This document shows, in pieces, positions 55,757 to 64,000 of a DNA stretch of 64,000 nucleotides. A program made the translations under genes and the position numbers. Source of the DNA: Alphaproteobacteria bacterium (GTDB lineage Bacteria; Pseudomonadota; Alphaproteobacteria; Micavibrionales; Micavibrionaceae). Each line of letters begins with the position of its first letter. The stretch's first letter is position 1. The notes beneath the pieces were generated by a model. That model did no database searches, was not told the DNA's origin, and saw only the letters and a program-made list of their open reading frames with translations. The stretch is taken from positions 222,170 to 286,169 of the forward strand of contig JAGRKE010000015.1 of assembly GCA_020442385.1 (NCBI GenBank). Reading direction: 5' to 3'.

Positions 55757-57130
55757 TTAATCGCTGACCAAAATATCAAAGCGCTTGAGCACTTTGGCCT
55801 GACGGGTGTGTAGCGTTTCAAGGCTAAAGTCCTGAATTAGCTCGTTGAAAACACGGTGCCAGTTGATTTCAGCCTTCAAATGCAGGAACACCGAGCCAAG
55901 CCCCAGTGCCGCGCGGTCCATAAAGACGAATTCACGCGGCACAGACACGCCGCCATTCTCACGGCTAAGTTCGCGCAGCTTTTTATGCACTTTTTCGGCT
56001 GTTTCGCGCCCGTAAACGCCGTTTGTCACTTCGCCGATTGGGCGGATTTTATCATCCATCACAGGGCCGTAGAGAAATTCCGCCCACATATTCAGGGTTT
56101 CAACCTGTTCTTTGCTGAGGTTATTAAAGCCCCAGGTTTCATAGGCATGCACCGCCAGAGTGTCATCTTTGGTCATCAGCGCGTTGTAAAGGTCGATCAC
56201 ACCGCCAACGAACTCAGGACGAAAAACACGTACACATCCGAAATCGAGCAGGTTGATGCTGTTATCTTCGCGCACCGTGTAATTGCCCAAATGCGGATCG
56301 CCGTGAATAGTGCCGTAATAATAAAGCGGTACATACCATGCGCGGAACATGTTCATCGCCAGCGTGTTGCGTTGCTCGGCATGTGAATCGACAAAATTCA
56401 GAATTTTTTGCCCCTCCAGCCATGTGCTGGTCAGTAGCCGGTCGGTGGAAAGCTCGTCAATAATCTCCGGCACGTGTACGTTTGGCTCATCTTTAAGCAT
56501 AAACGCGTACATCTTGGTGTATTTGGCTTCCAGTGCGTAATCCAGCTCTTCTTGCAGGCGGGCAGAGAGCTCGTGATGGATGTTTTGCGTCTGGATTGAT
56601 TTGTCGTAGCGCTCATAAATTGAGAAAATAATTTTGAGCTGTTTCAGGTCGGCTTCGATGGCGGAGCTCATATCCGGGTACTGCAATTTACAAGCAAGTA
56701 ATTGGCCATTTTTGGCTACTGCTTTGTGAACTTGCCCCAAACTTGCCGCGGCGGCCGCGTCTTTTTCGAAGCTCTCAAACTTCGATTGCCAATCTGGCCC
56801 GAGTTCGGTTTTCATCCGGCGGCGCACGAACGGCCAGCCCATCGGCGGGGCGTTGGATTGCAGTTCCTGAAAGGCCTGCGCATATTCGGACGGCAGCGCT
56901 TCGGGGATGGTGGCCAGAATTTGCCCGACTTTCATCAGCGGGCCTTTCATATTGCCCAGCGCCTGTGTGAGTTGCAGAGCATGGTCGTCGCGCTCAATCT
57001 TTACGCCCAGATATTTTTCTCCAGCCAACTTTGCTGCCAGTCCGGCCATGGTGCCTGTGACCTGACCATAGCGCTTGATGCGCGAGCCGAGTTTGCTGTC
57101 TTCGTTTTGTGAGGTTTTGCTCATGCCCAT
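55757..57130 (-). CDS. ABC1/UbiB-family atypical kinase
   Basis: A 457-residue member of the ABC1/ADCK family that supports ubiquinone synthesis. The KxGQ motif is in PLMKVGQILATIP (~62). The ExD/AAAS region shows KDAAAAASLGQVHKA and the nucleotide Lys LLACKLQYPD; the catalytic loop is GTIHGDPHLGNYTVREDN and the metal Asp is in INLLDFGCVR. A C-terminal membrane hairpin of UbiB is not evident, so this may be a soluble type. A start at 57130 or 57124 is equally possible. It is divergent from coq9, the gene of another ubiquinone factor. Confidence 0.88.
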   Translation of the reverse strand: MGMSKTSQNEDSKLGSRIKRYGQVTGTMAGLAAKLAGEKYLGVKIERDDHALQLTQALGNMKGPLMKVGQILATIPEALPSEYAQAFQELQSNAPPMGWPFVRRRMKTELGPDWQSKFESFEKDAAAAASLGQVHKAVAKNGQLLACKLQYPDMSSAIEADLKQLKIIFSIYERYDKSIQTQNIHHELSARLQEELDYALEAKYTKMYAFMLKDEPNVHVPEIIDELSTDRLLTSTWLEGQKILNFVDSHAEQRNTLAMNMFRAWYVPLYYYGTIHGDPHLGNYTVREDNSINLLDFGCVRVFRPEFVGGVIDLYNALMTKDDTLAVHAYETWGFNNLSKEQVETLNMWAEFLYGPVMDDKIRPIGEVTNGVYGRETAEKVHKKLRELSRENGGVSVPREFVFMDRAALGLGSVFLHLKAEINWHRVFNELIQDFSLETLHTRQAKVLKRFDILVSD

Positions 57131-57207
57131 AGATTTGGGGGTTGCGCGCGCAAAAGTCTAGTTAAAACAGCATTTGCTTGGTGAATAATTTCCGCTACTC
57201 TGGGCGC

Positions 57208-57831
57208 ATGAAGAAAGACGATGTGCTTCAAATCCGTGATGAAATCATAAAGGCCGCTTTGCCGGACATCGTATTTGATGGCTGGCACTGGGAAACCATA
57301 GAGCGCGCGGCTGAAAAAACAGGGCAGAGCCAAGCCACATTGCGCGCTGTTTTTCCGGCCGGGTTAATGGATGTGCTGGACGGATTTTCCGATCTTGCAG
57401 ATCGGCAAATGCTGGCGGCGCTGGGCGATGCTCCGCCCGAAGACATGCGCATTCGCGATCGCATCCGCACTTGTGTCCTAACCCGCTTTGAAGTTCTGGC
57501 CGCGCATAAGGAAGCGGTGAGAGCCTCAGCGAGCTTTTGGGCACTGCCTTCACGTAAGCCGCGCGGCGCGAAAATGGTTTGGCGCAGCGCCGATAAAATC
57601 TGGAACTGGGCCGGTGATGATGCGCGCGATTATAATCACTATACAAAACGCGGCCTGCTCAGTGGTATACTGGTTTCAACGATGCTGGTCTGGCTCGATG
57701 ATGAGAGCGTGGATATGAGCATCACCAAAGACTTTCTTGATCGGCGCATAGAAAATGTTCTGTTCGTCGGCCAGACACTTGGAAGGTTAAATCTGGGACG
57801 ATTTATGAAAGGACTAAAAAAAGCATCATGA
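57208..57831 (+). CDS. coq9: COQ9-family ubiquinone biosynthesis protein
   Basis: A 207-residue COQ9 homologue with a TetR-like N-terminal fold (WETIERAAEKTGQSQATLRAVFP) and the COQ9 core (SFWALPSRKPRGAKMVWRSADKIWNWAGDDARDYNHYTKRGLL). In mitochondria COQ9 binds a lipid and works with COQ7. The ATG at 57208 is favoured; the frame from 57178 starts with TTG and adds ten unrelated residues. It is divergent from the ABC1 kinase, and the 4-bp ATGA overlap with the next gene implies coupling. The family often lies close to rpsU; that gene is not in this window. Confidence 0.9.
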   Translation: MKKDDVLQIRDEIIKAALPDIVFDGWHWETIERAAEKTGQSQATLRAVFPAGLMDVLDGFSDLADRQMLAALGDAPPEDMRIRDRIRTCVLTRFEVLAAHKEAVRASASFWALPSRKPRGAKMVWRSADKIWNWAGDDARDYNHYTKRGLLSGILVSTMLVWLDDESVDMSITKDFLDRRIENVLFVGQTLGRLNLGRFMKGLKKAS

Positions 57832-58508
57832 AGCTCTCACGTGTTTTTATACTGACTCTTCTTGCCGGTTTTCTGGTTGTTTCCCCTGCGCAGGCCGAGG
57901 AAAAAAGTTTTTGGCGCGGCGTGGTGGAATTTTTCTACCCCTCTTTGCGCACTGAAGAGGCTAATCCGTCCGAAACGCTCAAGGCGCCTTTTTATGACGA
58001 GCAACAAGCGCAGCAAAATGATGCGCAGGAGCAAACAAGCGCGCAAAATTACGACCAGCCCCACCGCCTCAGCCGCGATATCGGCAAATGGCTGACCACC
58101 GTTTTGTCCGAAACGCTAACCTTTGATGCGCAGGATTACAAAACAGATTTGGCCGAAACCGAGCAATATTTCGACCAGAACGGCCGCGCAAAATACCTCG
58201 CCTTCCTAGAGCAATTTAAAATGACACGCGTGCTGGAAAGCGGGAATTTCTATATCCGCACCTTTGTTCAGGAAGAGCCGCTTTTGCTCAATGAAGGCGA
58301 TGTCGGCGGATATTACCGTTGGTTGTTTGAAGTTCCTGTTCTGGTGAGTTACATGGACCGCAGCCTGACCGATTACGCCAAAGGCAGCCCGACCACGCAG
58401 GAGATGACGCTGCAGATTCAGCTCGTGCGTTCGGCTAAGGCCGGTGAGTCCGGCGTTCTGATCGACCAATGGGATGGCGAGGGCGGCAAAGTCACGCGCC
58501 CGCAATAG
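57828..58508 (+). CDS. Exported DotI/IcmL-like protein
   Basis: A 226-residue protein with a Sec signal peptide ending SPAQA, hence periplasmic. The mature region after an acidic, Gln-rich linker (~55-75) resembles the periplasmic domain of DotI/IcmL from type IVB secretion: QDYKTDLAETEQYFDQNGRAKYLAFLEQFKMTRVLESGNFY, then YYRWLFEVPVLVSYMDRSL and LQIQLVRSAKAGESGVLIDQW. Real DotI has an N-terminal TM instead of a cleaved signal, so this is a relative used alone. No dot/icm gene is in the window. It overlaps coq9 by 4 bp. Confidence 0.72.
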   Translation: MKLSRVFILTLLAGFLVVSPAQAEEKSFWRGVVEFFYPSLRTEEANPSETLKAPFYDEQQAQQNDAQEQTSAQNYDQPHRLSRDIGKWLTTVLSETLTFDAQDYKTDLAETEQYFDQNGRAKYLAFLEQFKMTRVLESGNFYIRTFVQEEPLLLNEGDVGGYYRWLFEVPVLVSYMDRSLTDYAKGSPTTQEMTLQIQLVRSAKAGESGVLIDQWDGEGGKVTRPQ

Positions 58509-58625
58509 ACCCGCAATAGATAATCTTCAAAAATAATGTCGTTTGCGTCTTGGCAGGGCGCGAGAATTCTCTACAATCTCCCTATCCGAATCATATTGAA
58601 CTTAGTAAAGCGAAGGAGCTTTTTG

Positions 58626-58955
58626 ATGTCCGAGAACGTGGCCAATTTCCCCCAAACCGATGATGAAACCGAGCGCGAAGAAGGCGAATCTTCTTCCGAA
58701 GGCAGCGAAGCGCGCGATGTTGGCGGCGTTGCCGGACAAAGACTGCGCAGCTTTGTTGAGCGCGTTGAGCGTCTGGAAGAAGAAAAAACCGCGCTGATGG
58801 AAGACATCAAAGAAGTTTATGCCGAAGCGAAAGGCGTTGGATTTGATGCAAAGACCATGCGCAAAATCGTAACGCTTCGCAAAATGGACGCTGAAAAACG
58901 CCGCGAGAGTGAAGAGCTGCTCGATCTGTATAAATCTGCAATCGGCATGTATTAG
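58626..58955 (+). CDS. gapR: GapR-family nucleoid-associated protein (DUF2312)
   Basis: A 109-residue protein. The core GQRLRSFVERVERLEEEKTALMEDIKEVYAEAKGVGFDAKTMRKIVTLRKMDAEKR and the tail LLDLYKSAIGMY are those of GapR, which binds overtwisted AT-rich DNA ahead of replication and transcription in alphaproteobacteria. The N-terminal ~38 residues are acidic and Ser/Glu-rich (EREEGESSSEGSEARD), longer than in Caulobacter GapR. GAAGGAGC lies upstream of the ATG at 58626. It is a single-gene unit followed by a long spacer. Confidence 0.93.
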   Translation: MSENVANFPQTDDETEREEGESSSEGSEARDVGGVAGQRLRSFVERVERLEEEKTALMEDIKEVYAEAKGVGFDAKTMRKIVTLRKMDAEKRRESEELLDLYKSAIGMY

Positions 58956-59094
58956 GCGCTTCGATTTTTTCCTTTTGAGCAGCGTTAAATTTCGGCTCGC
59001 GTATGTTTTATACGCGTCGCCTCATTTGCCTTGTTAAAAGAAAAAACTCGTTGCACTAAAAGGTTTCGATTTTTTCAAGTTCCAAACAGCAAAG

Positions 59095-59118
59095 CGGGCC
59101 CGATCGGGCCCGTTTTTT
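59095..59118 (+). terminator. Terminator in the spacer after gapR
   Basis: A perfect 18-bp palindrome (CGGGCCC GATC GGGCCCG) forms a seven-bp hairpin followed by six T on the plus strand, ~140 bp after gapR. A second GGGCCCACCGGGCCC element follows at 59147-59160 without a T-run. The rest of the 305-bp spacer 58956-59260 shows no gene. Confidence 0.8.
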
Positions 59119-59260
59119 GTGCAAAGCGTTTGATTTTGTTGATGTGGGCCCACCGGGCCCGGTCTTAATCGGAAGTAATTGAGCGCGCGCCGCCCCTATT
59201 TCATCCCCACAATAGCAAATAAAACAACCCGCATAAAGGAATTTATTCCTTTAACGCTAT

Positions 59261-60505
59261 CTATAAAGTATATTGGTTTCCTTCATATGATGGGAAATCT
59301 ATTTCTGAAATTTTCATTCTGCCTCTTGTGGCATCAAAAAATACTTTGGATAATACCTCTGCATTGATTTGAATCATGTTCGGGTCAGGAATGTTTTTGG
59401 TTGTTCCCAATTTTTGCCATTCTGGGTGGCAACGAATGAGATTAAAATAATCGGCTTCGTCTTTTGCGCACTGTATGTCCGCATCACTGTTTTTGATAGA
59501 TTTTCCAGTAATAGAATTATACTGAGCGGTGATGTTTGGAATTTCAGGATAATGAATAAAGCTCTCATCATATATTTTTGCATCTTTTTTCGACAGGTGT
59601 GAAAAAATGAAACGGCCGGGTGTTAGACTTGCGGCGACAAAAGATTGCTGCGTTTTCAGGCAAAGTCCGCTTAAGCTTTCATCAAAACTTTCACGTTCTC
59701 CGTTTCCGCTAAGATGATATGCCCCTATGGTTTGAAGTATAATTCTTGAATTGAATTTCTGGGCCTCTTTTTTTGCATGGTGAATCATGTGGGCGTTTCT
59801 GATATGTATACCGTTTCTTTGCAAAGCGGAAAAATTTTGTTCAAAATTTTTTATTCCAGTCCGACGTGCAATTCTTTTCGTTGAGGGGTCTTTGATGTTT
59901 AAAGGTATGCCTGTATTTAAAATCTTTTTGCCAAATATACTAGGGGAGGATTTTGTAACAACATCGGTAAACGCCATCGGAATGTTATTCATTGCGCCGT
60001 AATGGATTAAGCTAAACCAACTATATGGCGCATAAGAAAATCCACCTTTATTTGCCGATTCAAAGAACGCCAGGGCTTGAAATTTATTGTTGTCATTGTT
60101 GCTTTGTATTTCACGCCATGTGTTTTTAAGTTTTTTCTTAAAAGAAATTCCTTTTAGCCAGTCAAGGCCAAAGGCATGGGGAACCGCTACTCTGAATTTT
60201 ATTGTGTCCTTTAGAAAATTGTGCGGAGCTTCGTACGCTAATAAAATTTCCTGATCTTTGAGGAATGCAGCTGTGGCAAGCTGAAATAGCTTATTGGCAG
60301 GCTTGTCATGATGTTCATCAATAAAAGCGAGTAGAGGGGTTTGATGATCACCCGTCTGGTCCATTTCGGCGCGTTTTTTGAGAATGGCCGCAGCAAAATC
60401 ACGCGCCCCTTCGAGAATGCGCATGGCATGGTCGTTTATATCTATTTCGTCCAGAACAAAGCTGGAATTATTTAAACATAATTCACGTAAGTTTTTACTC
60501 ATCAT
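59261..60505 (-). CDS. Unrecognised AT-rich protein, about 415 residues
   Basis: Not recognised with certainty. No signal peptide or membrane segment is evident. Residues ~60-95 read LLAFIDEHHDKPANKLFQ followed by ILLAYEAPHNFLKD, and ~265-280 read ILQTIGAYHLSGNGERE; the spaced His/Glu and the GAYHLSG element recall the EreA/ChaN/TraB-like hydrolase superfamily, a weak visual resemblance only. The base composition is clearly more AT-rich than the neighbours, a sign of transfer. The ATG at 60505 (or 60502) is preferred over the TTG at 60514, which sits in the promoter region. It lies downstream of ilvE in the same direction. Confidence 0.6.
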   Translation of the reverse strand: MMSKNLRELCLNNSSFVLDEIDINDHAMRILEGARDFAAAILKKRAEMDQTGDHQTPLLAFIDEHHDKPANKLFQLATAAFLKDQEILLAYEAPHNFLKDTIKFRVAVPHAFGLDWLKGISFKKKLKNTWREIQSNNDNNKFQALAFFESANKGGFSYAPYSWFSLIHYGAMNNIPMAFTDVVTKSSPSIFGKKILNTGIPLNIKDPSTKRIARRTGIKNFEQNFSALQRNGIHIRNAHMIHHAKKEAQKFNSRIILQTIGAYHLSGNGERESFDESLSGLCLKTQQSFVAASLTPGRFIFSHLSKKDAKIYDESFIHYPEIPNITAQYNSITGKSIKNSDADIQCAKDEADYFNLIRCHPEWQKLGTTKNIPDPNMIQINAEVLSKVFFDATRGRMKISEIDFPSYEGNQYTL

Positions 60506-60510
60506 ACGGG

Positions 60511-60539
60511 ACAATATACAGACATTTAAGTTATGTCAA
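60511..60539 (-). promoter_or_regulatory. Promoter of the AT-rich gene
   Basis: On the minus strand TTGACA (60539-60534) is followed after 17 bp by TATTGT (60516-60511), or after 15 bp by TATATT. The start would fall near 60504, at the ATG itself, so the message would have almost no leader. Confidence 0.55.
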
Positions 60540-60552
60540 TTATATAAAGGCG

Positions 60553-61518
60553 TTAAACCACCACCGGGCTGCGCACATGTTCGGCGTAGGCCTGCATGAC
60601 CTTATGCGTTACCGGGCCGGAGCGCCGGAAATTGTAGATATCCGAAGGCGGGATGTCGTTCATCAGATAAGCGGTGTTATTGATCTCGGCAATCGGGGTG
60701 ACCTCAGTCGCCGAGCCGACAGAGAAGGCTTCATCGGCGTGCAGCACATCGCTCAGAGCGATATGCTTCTCGACAACCGTCAGGCCCAGTTTCGGTGCAA
60801 CAATATTGATGATCGTGTCGCGCGTGATTCCCGGCAGGAAAGGTGTTTTGTCGAAATCTTTTGCGGTTTTGGGCGTGTAGAGAACTTCGTCTTTAATAAA
60901 GAACGGGTTCGCAACAGGCAGTTCAACAATATATTTGCCCTTCGGGTCGTACATCAGCGCATCGTCATACCCCATTTCCATCGCGCTGTATGAGGCGATT
61001 TGCGAGGCCTGATAATTGGCCGAGGCTTTCGATGTTTGCTTGATTGAATGATGCGAAATTTTGCGCGTATCAACGGTATGAAGGCGCAGGCCATTCTCCA
61101 GAATATGATCCGGCCAGTAAACCGAGGCCGGTTTTGCAACAACGGCGAAATGGGTTTGGATATCTTTGCCGGCTTTTACGCCCAAACCGGGGCCGCGAAA
61201 AATAAAGGCGCGCAGATAAGCGTTCTTAAAGCCGTTTTTCTCCAGCAGGTCATATTTGGCTTTTTCGATGATATCGACCGTAACGCCGGGGGCGGGTGTT
61301 TTTGCCAGCTCGGCAGAGCGCACAAGCCGCTTTGAGTGATCTTCGGATCTGAAAATGCGGCCTTCATAAGCGCGCTCACCTTCAAAAACCAATCCGCCGT
61401 AATGCAGGCTGTGGTTGGCCAGGCTTGGGTTGGCTTCGCGGTCATACAGGTTGTAGAACTCACCGTCCAAATAGACATACCCGACAGCGTCGGCAAAGGT
61501 TTCGTTGATCATACTCAT
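60553..61518 (-). CDS. ilvE: Branched-chain-amino-acid aminotransferase-like protein (class IV)
   Basis: A 321-residue PLP-fold class IV aminotransferase, close in layout to IlvE, which makes Leu, Ile and Val from their keto acids. SLHYGGLVFEGERAY, YLRAFIFRGPGLGVKAG, the PLP Lys in KQTSKASANYQASQ (~165), FLPGITRDTIINIV and FSVGSATEVTPIAEI all match. The usual EGSGENIF/EGAGENLF loop reads VELPVANPFF, keeping the Glu but losing the Gly and Asn. So substrate or activity may be altered. It starts at 61518, downstream of acsA. Genes of the ilv operon lie at 27688-31653. Confidence 0.85.
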   Translation of the reverse strand: MSMINETFADAVGYVYLDGEFYNLYDREANPSLANHSLHYGGLVFEGERAYEGRIFRSEDHSKRLVRSAELAKTPAPGVTVDIIEKAKYDLLEKNGFKNAYLRAFIFRGPGLGVKAGKDIQTHFAVVAKPASVYWPDHILENGLRLHTVDTRKISHHSIKQTSKASANYQASQIASYSAMEMGYDDALMYDPKGKYIVELPVANPFFIKDEVLYTPKTAKDFDKTPFLPGITRDTIINIVAPKLGLTVVEKHIALSDVLHADEAFSVGSATEVTPIAEINNTAYLMNDIPPSDIYNFRRSGPVTHKVMQAYAEHVRSPVVV

Positions 61519-61597
61519 GCGCGCATCTCACTCAGTAATTTTTGATGCAGCAAATTTCGCACGCGCGATCATTATATGTCAAGTTGATAATATGCGC

Positions 61598-63532
61598 CTA
61601 AACCGCCTGCCGATTTTCAATCAGCGCATCGACCACGCCGGGATCGGCGAGGGTGGAGGTGTCGCCCAAATTCTCAAACTCATTCGCAGCAATTTTGCGC
61701 AAGATGCGGCGCATAATTTTGCCGGACCGGGTTTTGGGCAGGGCGGGAGTGAATTGAATAACATCAATGGTCGCAATCGCGCCGATGATCCCGCGCACCT
61801 GCGCAATAATTTCTTTTTGCAGATCTTCGTTTGGCTCCTCGCCCTCATATAAGGTGACATAGGCGTAAATGCCTTGCCCCTTTATGTCGTGCGGGTAGCC
61901 GACCACGGCGCTTTCGGCGACGCGGGCGTGCTCGTTAATCGCGCTTTCAATCTCGGCGGTGCCAAAGCGGTGGCCGGAGACATTAATCACATCATCGACG
62001 CGGCCCGTAATCCAGTAATAGCCGTCCGCGTCGCGGCGCGCGCCATCACCCGTGAAATACTTACCGGGGAAGGTGGTGAAGTAGGTCTGGATGAAGCGCT
62101 CATGATCGCCATAGAGGCTGCGCATTTGTCCGGGCCAAGAATCGAGCAGCACGAAATTGCCTTCCGCTTCGCCCTCAAGAATGTGTCCGTCACCATCGAC
62201 CAAAGCCGGGCGCGCGCCAAAAAACGGCTTGGCCGCCGCGCCGGGTTTGAGCGTATGACAGGGCAAGGGCGTCATGACATGGCCGCCGGTTTCGGTCTGC
62301 CACCATGTATCAATAATGGGGCAGCGTTTTTCGCCCACCACATTGTAATACCACAGCCAGGCTTCGTGATTGATTGGCTCGCCCACTGTGCCGAGAATGC
62401 GCAAGGAGCTGCGGCTGGTTTTTGCAACAAATTCATCGCCCGCGCGCAGCAAAGCGCGAATGGCGGTCGGCGCGGTGTAGAAAATAGAGACTTTGTGCTT
62501 ATCGACCACTTGCCAGAAACGGCTGTAATCCGGGTAATTGGGCACGCCCTCAAACACCACGCTGATCGCGCCATTGGCCAGTGGGCCATAGACGATATAG
62601 CTGTGCCCGGTCACCCAGCCGACATCGGCAGTGCACCAATAGACCTCGCCCGGTTTGTAATCAAAACTGGTTTCATGGGTGAGGGCGGCATAAACCATAT
62701 AGCCGCCAGTGGTGTGTAAAACGCCCTTGGGCTTGCCCGTCGAGCCGGAGGTGTAGAGGATAAAAAGCGGGTCTTCGGCGTTCATCTCCTCGCAGGCGCA
62801 TTCGTCGGATTGCTGCGCAACAAAATCATGCCACCAGAGATCGCGGCCCTTGATCATCGGGGTGTCGGTATCGGTGCGTTTAAGCGTGATCACAGTGTGT
62901 ACATTCGGGCAGCTCTCCAGCGCCTTGTCAGCGTTGGCTTTAAGCGGGATTGTTTTACCGCCGCGCAGGCCCTCATTGGCAGTGATCAGCACATCCGATT
63001 GACAATCGATGATACGGTCCTTCAGCGCATCGGGCGAGAAGCCGCCAAAGACCACCGAATGCACCGCGCCAATGCGCGCGCAGGCCAGCATGGCATAACA
63101 GGCCTGCTCGACCATCGGCATATAGATGGTGACGCGATCACCCTTTTTCACGCCGCGCTCTTTTAAGGCGTTGGCAAGTTTGCAGACTTCGGTTTTGAGC
63201 TGGCCGTAGGTGATGTTATGGCTGTCGCTCGGGTCATCGCCCTCAAAAATAAAGGCGGTATCGTTTTCTTTTTCGGGTAAGTGGCGGTCAATGCAGTTAT
63301 GGGCGGCGTTGAGTACGCCATCTTCATACCATTTGATCGAGACGTCGCCTTCGAAGGATGTGTTTTTGATTTTGGTAGGCTTTTTAACCCAGTCGAGGCG
63401 CTTTGCTTGCACCGCCCAGAAAATATCAGGCTGCTCGATCGAGCCTTTATACATCGCCTCATACTGGCCCTCGGACACACGCGCGTTTTTCAGCGTTTCT
63501 TCGGATGGGGTGTAGATTTCGGTGTCAGACAT
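61598..63532 (-). CDS. acsA: Acetyl-CoA synthetase
   Basis: A 644-residue AMP-forming acetate-CoA ligase, family length. Motifs include the phosphate loop [79 protein letters not shown] and the acetylation-site lysine in [17 protein letters not shown]. It converts acetate to acetyl-CoA in the cytoplasm and is typically regulated by acetylation of that lysine. It lies upstream of ilvE with 79 bp between; TTGACA and TATAAT overlap just ahead of ilvE, but they are too close together to form one promoter. Confidence 0.97.
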   Translation of the reverse strand: MSDTEIYTPSEETLKNARVSEGQYEAMYKGSIEQPDIFWAVQAKRLDWVKKPTKIKNTSFEGDVSIKWYEDGVLNAAHNCIDRHLPEKENDTAFIFEGDDPSDSHNITYGQLKTEVCKLANALKERGVKKGDRVTIYMPMVEQACYAMLACARIGAVHSVVFGGFSPDALKDRIIDCQSDVLITANEGLRGGKTIPLKANADKALESCPNVHTVITLKRTDTDTPMIKGRDLWWHDFVAQQSDECACEEMNAEDPLFILYTSGSTGKPKGVLHTTGGYMVYAALTHETSFDYKPGEVYWCTADVGWVTGHSYIVYGPLANGAISVVFEGVPNYPDYSRFWQVVDKHKVSIFYTAPTAIRALLRAGDEFVAKTSRSSLRILGTVGEPINHEAWLWYYNVVGEKRCPIIDTWWQTETGGHVMTPLPCHTLKPGAAAKPFFGARPALVDGDGHILEGEAEGNFVLLDSWPGQMRSLYGDHERFIQTYFTTFPGKYFTGDGARRDADGYYWITGRVDDVINVSGHRFGTAEIESAINEHARVAESAVVGYPHDIKGQGIYAYVTLYEGEEPNEDLQKEIIAQVRGIIGAIATIDVIQFTPALPKTRSGKIMRRILRKIAANEFENLGDTSTLADPGVVDALIENRQAV

Positions 63533-63615
63533 GCGAGCCTCCTGAAGTAATTCGGATACAGCATAGCAGAGCGCTGAATGAAAGCGAAATCAAAGGCTCA
63601 TAAAATTAATGCATC

Positions 63616-64000
63616 TTAATGAAGCGAGAAAATGGGGTGGCCGTTACTGTAGTAGCCCTTAAATTTTTTCCAGTAATCCGGGCGTTCTTGAACGGGAATA
63701 GTGCCCCAACCTTCATTGAGAACAGCCAGGCGTGCATCAAGCCATTCGCCGTTGTCCATCGCCAGTTTGTCGTCGAGGTAAATTCGCCCCTCTTTGCCGC
63801 GCAGCAAGGTCGTGATATCCCAGTGATCGCCTGTTTTTGTGTAGTTCCCGTTGTTCACATGAACCTGCTTGCCGCCGTACTCATTCATCACAAAGCAATC
63901 CCCTAGCGCGACATGGAAGCTGCCCCCGACTTTTTCAACCAGCATACCGTTCACGACATGACGCCTTAAATGCGCGTTTGTACCGATGCCCAGTTCGCCG
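63616..64000 (-). CDS. Hypothetical protein, N-terminus beyond window edge
   Basis: The frame runs off the right edge without a stop, so the gene is incomplete; 128 codons are seen. The visible part is soluble and rich in Gly, Asn, Trp and Tyr, with GDCFVMNEYGGKQVHVNNGN and PDYWKKFKGYYSNGHPIFSLH. No family is recognised. A GTG at 63954 is not a convincing start because the frame continues upstream. It lies 83 bp upstream of acsA on the same strand. An antitoxin or secreted small protein cannot be excluded. Confidence 0.45.
   Translation of the reverse strand, partial: GELGIGTNAHLRRHVVNGMLVEKVGGSFHVALGDCFVMNEYGGKQVHVNNGNYTKTGDHWDITTLLRGKEGRIYLDDKLAMDNGEWLDARLAVLNEGWGTIPVQERPDYWKKFKGYYSNGHPIFSLH

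Noticed and set aside
59095..59160. Two GGGCCC-rich palindromes as an attachment site or origin
   Set aside because: The first has a T-run and is a normal terminator; no integrase or repeat pair is present.

Overview
The window looks like the chromosome of an alphaproteobacterium of moderate GC content. The main evidence is a circularly permuted, two-piece tmRNA gene next to an alpha-type sspB, a GapR (DUF2312) gene, a COQ9 homologue, DUF2065 in an hflKC/degP cluster, and SspB, MiaA and PutA proteins of alphaproteobacterial style. I cannot name the genus. No phage, insertion sequence or CRISPR array is visible, and most genes are chromosomal housekeeping or cell-surface genes.

Region by region. 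1-2506: a partial adenylate-forming ligase, a haem-oxygenase-fold putative diiron oxidase and a short-chain dehydrogenase, overlapping like an operon for activated-acid or lipid chemistry. 2469-5194: an exported TPR protein, then an OmpR-type response regulator and its sensor kinase. 5204-10271: a split phosphorelay made of a free Hpt protein, a receiver protein and a large MHYT-PAS hybrid kinase that has two receivers but no Hpt. 10349-17035: a two-partner secretion pair, a TpsB pore and a TpsA exoprotein with eight ~100-residue repeats. 17037-20117: bifunctional PutA. 20350-24258: a composite surface protein with SPOR-like, inverse-autotransporter, FecR-like and Ig-like parts. 24366-27646: a 57-residue membrane peptide missed by length-limited gene calling, 3-hydroxybutyrate dehydrogenase, a formyltransferase-like protein, an orphan FlgC-like protein and an EamA transporter.

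27655-32261 is a branched-chain amino acid operon (ilvB-ilvN-lipoprotein-ilvC, minus strand). It has a long structured leader, a 24-residue Ile/Val/Leu-rich leader peptide and an attenuator terminator; ilvE (60553-61518) lies elsewhere in the window. 32262-37025 is hflK-hflC-DUF2065-degP-miaA (membrane protein quality control and tRNA modification), divergent from mrp. 38173-39871 holds folA, folB and thyA (folate and thymidylate). 39946-40997 pairs ssrA with sspB, the tag-encoding RNA and the adaptor that delivers tagged proteins to ClpXP. A hydrolase, an ABC ATPase, tRNA-Arg(CCG), a soluble chemoreceptor and a small orphan follow.

45629-55330 is one 3233-codon gene. It encodes a membrane-anchored giant fibre made of about eight repeated modules of short Asn-Thr-Phe-Leu/Ile-Gly hairpin repeats, ending in an intramolecular chaperone (S74-like) domain, a coiled coil and a hydrophobic tail. 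55757-58955 carries an ABC1/UbiB kinase divergent from coq9, a DotI/IcmL-like exported protein and gapR. 59261-64000 carries an unrecognised AT-rich gene, a branched-chain aminotransferase with a divergent cofactor loop, acetyl-CoA synthetase and a hypothetical protein cut by the window edge.

The most notable points are three different large surface-protein strategies in one 45-kb stretch, the ilv leader with an anti-Shine-Dalgarno hairpin plus classical attenuator, and the giant modular fibre. All family assignments come from reading motifs by eye, with no database search.
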